Of a DNA stretch of 64,000 nt, positions 52,142-62,400 are shown one piece after another. A program made the position numbers and the translations under genes. The notes under the pieces were generated by a model, which saw only the letters and a program-made list of their open reading frames with translations, was not told where the DNA came from and searched no databases. How positions within the stretch are numbered: the first letter of the stretch is position 1; each line of letters opens with the position of its first letter. This DNA comes from JBMNIZ01 sp050951405 (lineage in GTDB: Bacteria; Bacillota; DULZ01), in contig JBMNIZ010000015.1 in assembly GCA_050951405.1 (NCBI GenBank), positions 62,001-126,000 on the forward strand, given 5' to 3'.

Positions 52142-54327
52142 TTAAGTCAATAGGATTTTGTCTATCAGGCCGCTATTCCGGCAAGCGGTCTTGTTATTAT
52201 TGACAGCTATCCGCAAAGCTTTATTTGTTCCAATCAATACCACCTTTTCCTTGGCCCGGGTAATGCCCGTATATAAGAGGTTACGGGCCAGCATAATGTA
52301 ATGGGCGGTGGAAAGGGGCATAATGATAATGGGCACTTCCCCTCCCTGGGCTTTATGGACAGTAATACAGTAAGCCAAAGTAAGTTCCTCCAAAGCTTCT
52401 TCCCTGGTATATTCCACCAGATCCCCCCGGATCCGCACCCGGAGGGTCAATTCTTGTCCTTCCTCCCTGCCCTTCGGCACAATACTTTCCAGCACCCCCG
52501 TATCTCCATTGAACACCTGTTTAGTGATAGTTGTTTTTCAAATGCATGACCCGGTCTCCTTCCCGGAAGACCAGTTCCCCAAAGGAGATTTCTTTCTTGC
52601 CCGGTCCCGGCGGATTCAAGGCCGCCTGCAGCCGCCGGTTCAGAGCGATGGTGCCGATAGGGACCCTTGTGCATGGGGGACAAGACCTGCACATCCTGCA
52701 ATTCGTAATCCCATTTCCAGAAATCTCAGGGCACTGGCCACCATCAAGCGAGCGATTTTAGTCGGCCTGCTTCCTCTTCTAAAAAGAAAAAATCTCCTTT
52801 CTCCCGGTCGATCTGGATCATACTCTCCCCGGTTCACCCGGTGGGCATTGGTCACGATCTGGCTTTCGGCGGCCTGCCGGAAGATGTGCTTTCAGTTCCA
52901 TGGCCGGCACCCCGGCCTGCATCAGGTCGGACAACACATTTCCCGGACCCACGCTCGGCAATTGATCCGCATCCCCCACCAAAAGGACCCGGGTCCGGAC
53001 CGGATCCACCGCATCAAAAAGAAATCCCGCCAGGGTGATATCCAGCATGGATGCCTCGTCCACCACCAGCAGATCACACTCCAGGGGCTGGGCTTGCATC
53101 GTACTCAGGTCCCTCTCCAGGGACGGAAATTGAGCAGCCGGTGGATGGTGCCCGCCTCTTCTCCTGTCACCTCCGCCAGAGTTCTGGCCTGCTCGACCGG
53201 TAGGACTGGCGAGTAGAACAGTGGCATCTCCCTGGAGACGACGCAAAACATTGATCACCGCACTCACAGTCAGAGTTTTGCCCGTGCCCGGACCCCCGGT
53301 GAGAATGAAAAGACCGGTATGTAAAGCTTTCTTAACCGCCTCTTTTTGTTCCGGCGCCAGGGCTAGACCGCTTTCCTCCTCAAAGGAATCAAGGCAGCTT
53401 TGAACTTGCCTTTCCGAAGCAAAGGGTTTGGGGCAGCACAGTTTTCGCACCTTCGCCGCCACTGTCCACTCATCATCATGGAGTCTTTGCAGAGTAAACC
53501 CGGTCTCCTTCCCGGACCGTTTCCCTGTTCAATGATCATCATTTCCAGGGCAGCCGATAGTTTTTCCTGCATAGGGAATCTCTCATCCATCTGCAATGCC
53601 TGTCCGGCTTTGGCCAGTAATTCGTCAGCAAGCAGGTAGCAATGACCGTTCCCTTCCGCCTCCAGCAAGACGTGTTTCAGGGCAGCCTGCAAGCGAAAAG
53701 GTGAATCCGGCGGAAGTTCCCAGGTTTTCAGCGATCACATCCGCCCGGAAAAAACCGATGGGGCTGATCTCAGCCAGCAAATAGGGATTGGTCTTTACGG
53801 CGATGATGGCGCTATAGCCCCAGGCCCGGTAGGCTTTGTGAACCAGGCTGGCGGAAACCCCAAAAGGTAATAGTTCCATCATCACATACTGCAACTCCAG
53901 ATTATCCACCAGACTCTTGTGTATCTGTTCCGCCTTTTTCCACTCCGATTCCCCGGATTTTGGTCAAAACATCCGGCCCCTGTTCCAGAATAATTTTCAG
54001 AGCAATCTTCTCCCTAAGGCTTCCACCACTCCGTGGGCCAGCTTGACTTCCCACGGAGGGAACGGTGGTGGTTAAGTAATCGATAATCTGTTCCTTACCC
54101 GCAGGAAGAGGCTTTTCGTACCGGCTGACTTCAATCTGCGGCCCATACTTGGGATGACTTTTGCGGCGGCCCCAGATGCGCAATTGCTGCTCCCGCCGCA
54201 CACCGTAAAGAGCGCCCACCACCGTCACCGTTTCCCCGGCTGTCTGAAAACGGGCCACTGTAAATTCTTCATCAGGGGATTGAAAAATAATATATTTGAT
54301 AGTACCTTCCAGTCCGTGAACTTCCAT
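52142..54327 (-). pseudogene. recD2: RecD2-type helicase, multiply frame-broken
   Basis: Fragments in all three frames together spell a full RecD2 (about 728 codons), a 5'-3' DNA helicase of the RecD/ExoV-alpha family. In order: an N-terminal OB-like part (GTIKYIIFQSPDEEFTVARF), helix-hairpin-helix region (LTKIRGIG), then LQYVMMELLPFGVSASLVHK and NPYLLAEISPIGFFRAD. Walker A GGPGTGKT is near 53290, Walker B LVVDEASMLD near 53050, motif III-like LVGDADQLPSVG, NAHRVNRG, and the C-terminal VHKAQGGE and NLLYTGITRAKEKVVLIGT. About eight one-base indels lie between 52.45 and 54.05 kb, two of them compensating around 53.15 kb. Every motif is intact between breaks. Poor consensus in this patch is as likely as true decay. 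Confidence 0.8.
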
Positions 54328-54343
54328 AAGCTTTTTCTTCCCC

Positions 54344-55576
54344 TCAAAAAACTAAATCTTCATCACGGCCATGCAGGATCCCGGCCAGAAGAGTCGCCAA
54401 TAAAGGCGGTACCAAATACTTGTAAACCCCGTTAAATCGCGCCCGGCATATTTCTTTGGTCAGGACAAGGCACAGGTGGATAGGAGACACCACATAGCCC
54501 ACAATAATACTGATGTAGAGCAAAGCAAGGATCACTTCCCTTTCCAAGCCCCCGGAAAGCAGAGGAGAAAAGAGAGGAAAAAGAATACCGACCGTAGCAA
54601 GGGACGAACCGCTAACCATCCCGGTAAAAAGAGGGAAAATAACGGCCAAAAGAAGCAGCGGTGTGCCCGCCTCCTCGAAATAAACGGCCAAATGATCCAC
54701 CGCACCGGTTCTTTGAACGAAACCTTGAAAAACCATGATGCCTGCTACGGCTATGCCCATATTCCAATCGATCCCCGGCAGGATGAATTCCCGGCAGCGG
54801 GCCAACACCTGGTGAATGCTCTTACTATCTATAAGCAAAGCCAGCATCACAGCCAGTCCCACCGCCAAAGCAAAACTGATGGGGAAAAACATCACCAGGA
54901 TCACGGCCAGTAAAATCGGGGAGGAATGATAGAACACCTGGCCCAGGGAGCGCCAGGTGTTTCCTTTTCCCTCCGCCCCTTTCTCCAGCTTTGCGCCACG
55001 AAAGATAGAAAAGAAGCCAAAGGCAAAACCCACGGTCACCGGCAGCAGCTGTGCTCTGATCAATAAGCCCATCTCCAAACCGCTTAAATCCCTAGCCAAG
55101 ATCAGGGCGGGGTAAAGAGGAAAGATCGCACACCACAAATGCCGAAAAAGAACGTTGGCTGCCGCTTGTTTCTCCGCAGACAAGCCCATCTTTTTCCCCG
55201 CCTCCACTACCAAAGGAGCGGACATGGCTGCACCTCCCGTCACCGGCAGCATGCCGATGACAGCCGGGATGGTCATCAGAACTAAACGAGTATCTTTCAG
55301 CAGCCCCAGCATACTGTCTACCAGTTTCTCCAAAGAGCCGGTTTTTTTCATCACATAGCCCATGAGATTGATTAAAGTGACCACCACTATAAGCTGGATG
55401 GTGGAAAGATCCGTAAGCTTTTCTACAAAAACTCGGGCGGTTTCCTCCCAACCGAAGCCACCAAAGAGCGCCAAAAACAAGGCGCCGACAAACATGGCCA
55501 AGCCAAAATTCTGCCAACGGTTTAAGATTAAAATCATAAGGATGAAGGCCCCAACCAAAAGAAAAACAGTATGCAT
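54344..55576 (-). CDS. DUF401-family membrane protein
   Basis: A 410-residue integral membrane protein with about ten hydrophobic helices, matching the DUF401 family found in Clostridia and archaea. GMLPVTGGAAMSAPLVVEAG near residue 108 and FPLFTGMVSGSSLATVGILF near 315 are re-entrant-loop-like repeats resembling those of ion/carboxylate transporters of the IT superfamily. A carrier role is inferred. It lies 16 bases before the recD2 start, same strand. Confidence 0.75.
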   Translation of the reverse strand: MHTVFLLVGAFILMILILNRWQNFGLAMFVGALFLALFGGFGWEETARVFVEKLTDLSTIQLIVVVTLINLMGYVMKKTGSLEKLVDSMLGLLKDTRLVLMTIPAVIGMLPVTGGAAMSAPLVVEAGKKMGLSAEKQAAANVLFRHLWCAIFPLYPALILARDLSGLEMGLLIRAQLLPVTVGFAFGFFSIFRGAKLEKGAEGKGNTWRSLGQVFYHSSPILLAVILVMFFPISFALAVGLAVMLALLIDSKSIHQVLARCREFILPGIDWNMGIAVAGIMVFQGFVQRTGAVDHLAVYFEEAGTPLLLLAVIFPLFTGMVSGSSLATVGILFPLFSPLLSGGLEREVILALLYISIIVGYVVSPIHLCLVLTKEICRARFNGVYKYLVPPLLATLLAGILHGRDEDLVF

Positions 55577-55654
55577 GACAAACCTCTTTCCCCATACTTT
55601 ACTGACCTGATACTTATATTGGCGTAAAAGAAAGGAAATCCTCCATCGGAAAGA

Positions 55655-55683
55655 GAAAACAAAAAAGACCGGGATTTCCGGTC
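55655..55683 (-). terminator. Terminator of the ybaK gene
   Basis: On the minus strand GACCGG and CCGGTC arms (55678-55683 and 55667-55672) enclose 5 bases and are followed by TTTTTTG. It lies about 100 bases after the ybaK stop. Confidence 0.75.
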
Positions 55684-55779
55684 AAACAAACTGATTATTT
55701 ACAGGCTATGCCTAAATTCCCCAAGAACAAATTGTCTCCCGCAAGCATCTCACCAACGCTTGCTTATTTCGGCCTTCTC

Positions 55780-56244
55780 TTAAGAAAGCTCCAGCAGCTT
55801 TCCGCCGGTTATTTCTAACAACTGCTCCACGGTCACAGCCACGGCTGAATGGGGAGTTCCTGCAGCCGCATAGGTATAGGGATAGCGGAGCAGAGACTTG
55901 TCTAAAACCACAGGGATTTGCTCTTTTAAGGCAAAAGGGCAAACACCTCCCGGCGGAAAACCGGTCAATTCCTCGGTGGTTTTCTCGTCAGCCAGCTTCG
56001 CCTTACCACTCAGCCCCAGTTGCTGCTTGAGCTTGCTCTGACTGACCTTCACGTCCCCACAGGTCACCACCAGCACCGGCTGTCCTCCAATCACAAAAAG
56101 AAGAGATTTGGCGATCTGACCGACTTCCACCCCCACCGCTTTGGCCGCCAATCCCGCCGTATGCGTATCCTCTTCAAACTCCAGAATTTCCAGCCGATAA
56201 GGCAGCTTTTCCAAAAATCTCCGGACCTTCTCTTTTGGTTCCAT
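55780..56244 (-). CDS. YbaK/EbsC-family aminoacyl-tRNA deacylase
   Basis: A 154-residue single-domain editing protein related to the insertion domain of prolyl-tRNA synthetase. It likely clears mis-charged Cys- or Ala-tRNA(Pro). The invariant Lys is in GQIAKSLLF and the GFPPGGVCPFAL loop is typical. ATG 56244 has AGGAGGTG upstream; the longer open frame to 56388 has no such site. Confidence 0.87.
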   Translation of the reverse strand: MEPKEKVRRFLEKLPYRLEILEFEEDTHTAGLAAKAVGVEVGQIAKSLLFVIGGQPVLVVTCGDVKVSQSKLKQQLGLSGKAKLADEKTTEELTGFPPGGVCPFALKEQIPVVLDKSLLRYPYTYAAAGTPHSAVAVTVEQLLEITGGKLLELS

Positions 56245-56441
56245 TCCGCCAACACCTCCTGCCAGCATGCCGTCTGCGCTCTGATGGATGCACCAGGCAG
56301 ACTTGCCAGTATTGTAACACATTTTGCCAAAAAAGGCAGCTGAACCGAAGGGGGCGCCGATATTCCGGCTGTCTTCTGCCTCATTCATCCCGGGGGAGCT
56401 ATTGGATTACTCAAACGAACCTGCCGGACAAAGGCAGAATC

Positions 56442-59400
56442 CTAGCCCAGGATCACCTCCACCAGGTGATCCTGCCTATCATCAACTAAGGCCACTTGTT
56501 TTCCTGGCAGAACCCTTCCGTCCAGGCGCACTTCCTGCACACCTTTATTTACTCCCCGGGGATTTCGAACAATGATCCGGTAGGGGGTTTGTTTGAAGAC
56601 ATAATTCATTTGATAGCTGTTCCAACTTTTCGGTATGCAGGGATTGAAAAGGAGGGTGTCCCCCTTTTTCTTCAAACCCAAAATATTCTCCAGGGCCACT
56701 CGATAAAGCCAGCCGGCAGCTCCCGTATACCAGGTCCAGCCTCCCCTGCCCACCTGAGAATTGGCGGAATACACATCCGCCGCCGCCACATAAGGTTCCA
56801 CCCTGTACACGGCGCACTCCAAAGGAGTGCGGGAGTGGTTAATAGGGTTGACCAAATGAAATAATTCCCAGGCCCGGTCTCCATCCCCCAAGAGGGCCAT
56901 GGCTTTGATCACCCAAGCCGCCGCATGGGTATACTGGGCGCCGTTTTCCCGTACCCCGGGCACATAACCCTTAATATACCCGGGCTCCAATTCACCCGCA
57001 TCAAAAGGAGGAGTAAAGAGCAAGATCAGCCCTTCCTCTCTTTTCACCAGGTAATAATCCACCGCCTCCATGGCCATCCGGGCCCGGTCAACTCTTGCTC
57101 CTCCGGAAATAACCGCCCAGGATTGAGACAGAGAATCAATCATGCATTCACTATTGGCAGCCGAACCCAGGGGAGTACCGTCATCAAAATAAGCTCTCCT
57201 GTACCAGCCTCCATCCCAGGCCTCATCCTCTATGGCATTGACAATACGAGCTGCAGCCTGACGAAAGGCCTGGGCCTGCACGGGGTCCCCCATCTTTTCA
57301 CAAATGGGGATAAACCGCATCAGAATATTGTACAAAAACCAACCCAGCCAAACGCTTTCCCCTTGTCCTTGCGTCCCCACATTACTGAACCCATCGTTCC
57401 AGTCCCCGGAACCGATTAAAGGTAAACCGTGTCTGCCGAATCTTAAAGAGCGGCGGATGGCCCGGAGGCAATGCTCATACAGGGATGCTTTTTCTGTTGA
57501 AACCTGGGCGGGCCCATATTTTTCCGCCTGATCTTCAGCCAAAGGTTCTCCCACCAAAAAGGGCACAAGTACATGAAGAATTTGGTAATCGCCGGTCTGT
57601 TCCAGGTATTCGGCCGTAACATAAGGAAGCCAGAGCAGGTCATCGGAAAATTTGGTGCGAACACCCCTTTCATCCAAGTCGGGATGCCACCAGTGCTGCA
57701 CATCCCCTTCAATAAACTGGCGAGACCCGTGCAGAAGCAGCTGTTTTCTGGTAATCTCCGGGGAAACATAAAGACAGTTCAAGGCATCCTGCAGCTGATC
57801 GCGAAAGCCATAGGCCCCTCCGGCCTGGTAAAAAGCTGACCTGCCCCAGAGGCGGCAGACAATGATCTGGTAGAGAAGCCAGCGATTGATCATCAAATTG
57901 AGAGATAAGTCGGGAGTCTCTACCTGGATAGTGCCCAAAATCTTTTCCCAGTAGTCTTTGACTTTGACCAGAGCATCCCTGCAGTTGGGCAAGCTCCTAT
58001 ACTCTCTGACCATCCTTTTGACAGCGCCATATTCAAGCCCCTGTCCCAAAAGGAAAACCAGTTCTTTTTCTTCACCGGGCTGCAATTGCAATTGGACCTG
58101 AAGGGCGGCACAAGGATCCAAGGCGAAACCGGTTTTTCCGGAAAGCCCTTCCCTTTGCAAGGCCTCCGGCCGTTTCAGGTCTCCGGCTCCTAAAAACTCT
58201 CCCCGATGGCCGGTAAAGGAAGTTATTTTTTCCGAAGAAGCCAGGAAAACCAACCGGCCGGGGAAATCGGCGCTGAACAAGTTCTTGATGAGAAAAATCC
58301 CCTTGTCTTCCCGAAACTCCGTGGTCAGATAAGCCTGGGTCAGCTGATCGGAAACTCCTAAGACCGGCCGGATATAATAGGTAAGGCTCAAGCTTCTTTC
58401 CCTATCCGAATGATTCTTCAAATTGATCAGACTGATTTTCAAGGAATCCTCCAGGGGAACGAAGCAAGTCAGCTTTTGGCCTAGGCCGTGGCTAACATGC
58501 TGAAAGGAAGTATACCCGGCACCATGGCGAATCAGGTAAGCCTCTTTTTCCCGGATGGGTAAGGGGGTGATAGTCCAGACCTCCCCGCTTTTCTCATCCC
58601 GCAAGTAAATAACTTCTCCCGGGGGATCGGAAACAGGATCATTGGACCAAGGAGTCAGCTTATTTTCCCGGCTGTTCTCCGCCCAGATGCAGCCGGAGCC
58701 GCTCTCTGAAATGAGAAATCCGAATTTTTTATTGGCAATCACATTGATCCAGGGAGCCGGGGTCTGGAGGCCTTCTTTTAATTGAATAATGTACTCCTTC
58801 CCATCCCGGCTGAATCCGCCAAAACCGTTAAAGAAAAGGAGCTCAGGAAGGAGCTCTTCCCGGGCAGGATAAGAACAGGGCTCTTCCGGAAAGACCTTTA
58901 GCGGAGGATAACTTACCTCTTCCCTCTCTTGATGAACTTGAATCTGCCTTTTGAGGGTCCCCTCGCCTCCCTTTAAAATAATCCGGGCCGCTGTGTAAAA
59001 GAGCCTGCAGTCCTCGGAGGGCATAAGCTGGGCATTGCGGAGATGCACTCCTCCCGGTGTATCCAGAAGATACTTGTGGTAACTGCTGGCCACCGTTTCT
59101 TCCAACAAATCCTGCAAGGGCTGAAAATACTTGCTCTGATCCTCATTCAAAATAACCAGGTCAACTTCCAGGCCTTTTGTCCTCCAGTATTCGTGAGCCC
59201 GGAAGGCTTCTCTGACCAGCTCCACATGCTCTCGCTTGCTGACACTAACCAGGACCAGGGGGAGATCACCGGATATTCCATAAGCCCAAAGGCCCGACTG
59301 CCCTTTGGTGTTTTCGGCAATAACCCGGGCATATTTTTTCCGCAAAGGGCTGGGGAAAAAAAGCTGGGACACCATGTCCTGATAAGTACTGATCTCTTCT

Positions 59401-62400
59401 GCTTGGAAATTGAAAAAATGGGTTCCCACCTGGCTCCGCGTCAAGGCCATTTCTGCTGCCCGCTTCAAAGAAGAACTGCTCCGGTATTTTCTGATGAGCT
59501 CTAAGGCCTCCTCCCGGCTGGCAGTCAGTCCCAGCAGATAGGTAACGGAAGCCGATTCCCCCGGTTCAATCCTGACCAGACCCCGCAAAGACATGGCCGG
59601 ATCAAGGACCGCCCCCACGGTCTTGGTCAGCGGCTTTTTCAGGGCCTGAGGACAAGAAATGTCTTTCCCCCTGCCGATAAAATTGCCCCGGCAGCTTTCA
59701 TATTGGAAGCTGCCTATTTTTTCTCCTTCTACGAACATGCTGTGGAAAGCCCACAGCCTTTCCTCGTCCTGCCCCCGGGGTCTTCTCATGGCCAATAAGC
59801 TCTCCTCTTCCGGAAGCACTTCCGTTTGCACAAACAGCTTGCTAAAAGCGGGATGGGCAAGATCGGCAGCCTGGGCTGCCATTACTGGTTCCAGATAACT
59901 GGAAAATTCGATAGTGACCGCTTCAGCATAATGATTGGTAACGGTAACCCGCCTGATTTCCACATCATCCTCGGGGGAAACCATAATTTCCGTGTGAGTA
60001 TGGAAAAGATCATCGGTGCGGAAATACTCCGCCCTATCCAGAGAAAATACTGCCCGGTAGCCATCAGCCTCCTGTCCGAAAGGATCCAGGGTCGCTGACC
60101 AAATCTGATCTTTATTGTTTTTTAAAAAGATATAAAATCCATATTTGCCGTCATAGGCATCTTCCCTCCAACGGGTTACCTGCAGCCCTCCTTTCTTGCT
60201 AAAACCCCCTCCTCGATCCGTAACCATCACCAGATACCTGCCATTGGAAAGGAGATGGCAGAAGGGAGGAGCAGCCAGGGGGCGGCTAAAGCTCCTCACC
60301 AGCCGGATCTCTTCCCGGATTTTTTCCGGCAGAGGCCGTACCGGCTTTTTTCTCTCCTTGGTAATAATGACTTTTTCCGGAGCTCTCTCTTCCAAAAGAA
60401 TCTCAGCGGCTTTGACCAGCGGATTGGCATGAAAACGGGACGGCATGATTTGATCATGAAAGTAGTTGTCTAAAGCAACCAAACTCATGCCCAAATGGTG
60501 AGCCATGAAGCTCTTCACAATCTTCCCCTTTACTCCGCCGGGCAATCTTTCCGGGGTATAATCAACAGCCTCATACAAACCATATCTGCCTTCCAGACCC
60601 TCCGCCAATAAACGGCGGATATTGGCCATGGCGCCTGCCGGGTCAAAAGGAAGAGCCAGCAGACTGGAATAGGGGGAAACCACCATATCTTCAATCAGGC
60701 CTCTTTTTAATCCCAGGTCGGGGATGCCAAAGGCTTTATACTGATAGTTGAGGAGCAAGTCGAAGGCATAGTACCCGGATTCTGAAGTGCCCCAGGGTAC
60801 TCTCCGTTTCTTGCCGTAATTTTTTTGCGCAGTCACCACCGCAGCATAGGTCTGATCCAAGAGGGTATGGTCATAACTCTTCATGATCAAGGGAGGCATC
60901 AAGTATTCAAACATGGTTCCGGACCAGGAAACCAAAGCCCTTTGGCCATCGATCAAGGAAAGGGACCGGCCCAGCTTAAACCAATGCTTTTGGGGCACCT
61001 CCCGGCGGGCAATAGCCAAGTAACTGGCTAGCCTGGCTTCCGAGGCCAGTAAATCGTAATAAGAATTGGTGAGTTTTTCATCCTCCTTGCTGTAACCAAT
61101 GGCAAACAAATCTCTCTGCCTGTCATAAAGGGGAGTGAAGTCAATTTGCTCTACCAGATTATTGATCTGATCAACAATTCGGTCCAGAGTGTGGATAAAT
61201 TCCTTTACGTTTTCTTCTACTCTTTCTATCTCGGCTGCCAGGGCGGAAAGAACACTCCCCTCATTTTCCTCCGACAGGGATGCCAATTGATGGGAAATTT
61301 CCCGGTAAGTGCGAAAAAGGTCCGGCAAACGAGCAGTTGTCCAAACCTTTTCCAGCAATAAAGGCAAATTCCCAAAGGCCTTTTGTCCCGCCCCCTCATT
61401 GATTACCGCTCGGCAAATATCCCGGGAAGGATAGAAACGGAACAGTTCCTCCCGGAAAGAGGCCACCATACTTTCCAGTTTCTTTTCCCAAGGATCCTCT
61501 CCATAAAGAAGGCCAGCCATGCGGTCCAGAAGAGCCTGCCAGTTCTCCAGGGAAAAATCGTCAGTGGCAGATTCAGAGAGAAGCTTTTGCAGAGACTGAT
61601 TTTTCTCCGCTGTTAGAGCCGCTGTATCCTTGAGGGCCTCCAAGAGCTCAGGTTGAAAAAGGGGCTTGTCTTTGAATTCTTTCAGGCTTTCCTGGGCCGT
61701 AATCAAATAGCCGGCATAATTACCGCTATCTACCGTGGAAACGAAAAGAGGCCGTAGGGGCTCCAGAGTCTTGGTGCTGTACCAATTAAAAAGATGCCCC
61801 TTCCAGGTTTCCATCCTGGCCATGGTAGCCAGCATTTTTTCTATTCTTTCCACCATGGCCGTGGTGGAAAGATAGCCAAAATCCCGAGCCGCTATGGTGG
61901 CAATGAATAAAAAACCTATGTTTGTCGGAGAAGTCCTCCTGGCCACTCCGTTGGGGGGATCTTCCTGGTAATTATCCGGAGGCAGATAGTTGTTTTCCGG
62001 ACCTGCCAAATCCTCATAATAAGCCCAGATTTTTCTCGCCAACCGCCTCAGGGTCGCCTGATCCTCCGGAGGCAGCTGCACCTTCTTTCTTTCTAGCGGA
62101 CGGCTGATCCAGTAGGCCAGCACAGGAGCAATTAACCACAAGAATGCCAGCGAATACCCCGCCCAGTGAAGCGGCTGCCGGAAAAAAACCGTTCCTCCCA
62201 GCAGGATCAGCCCCAAAAAAGGAGCGGATTGCATCCTTTTGATAAAGCCGAGCAGATGGGTTTTGAGGGTCCGCTCCACATCGGCCGCCGTGACCCACTC
62301 CAGCAGATTCCTGCCTGAAACATAAAGCCGATACAGAGTCCTGATCACCGCATCGAAGACTAGCCAGGCCTGGTACGGCAGAAAGGCCAGGATGAATACA

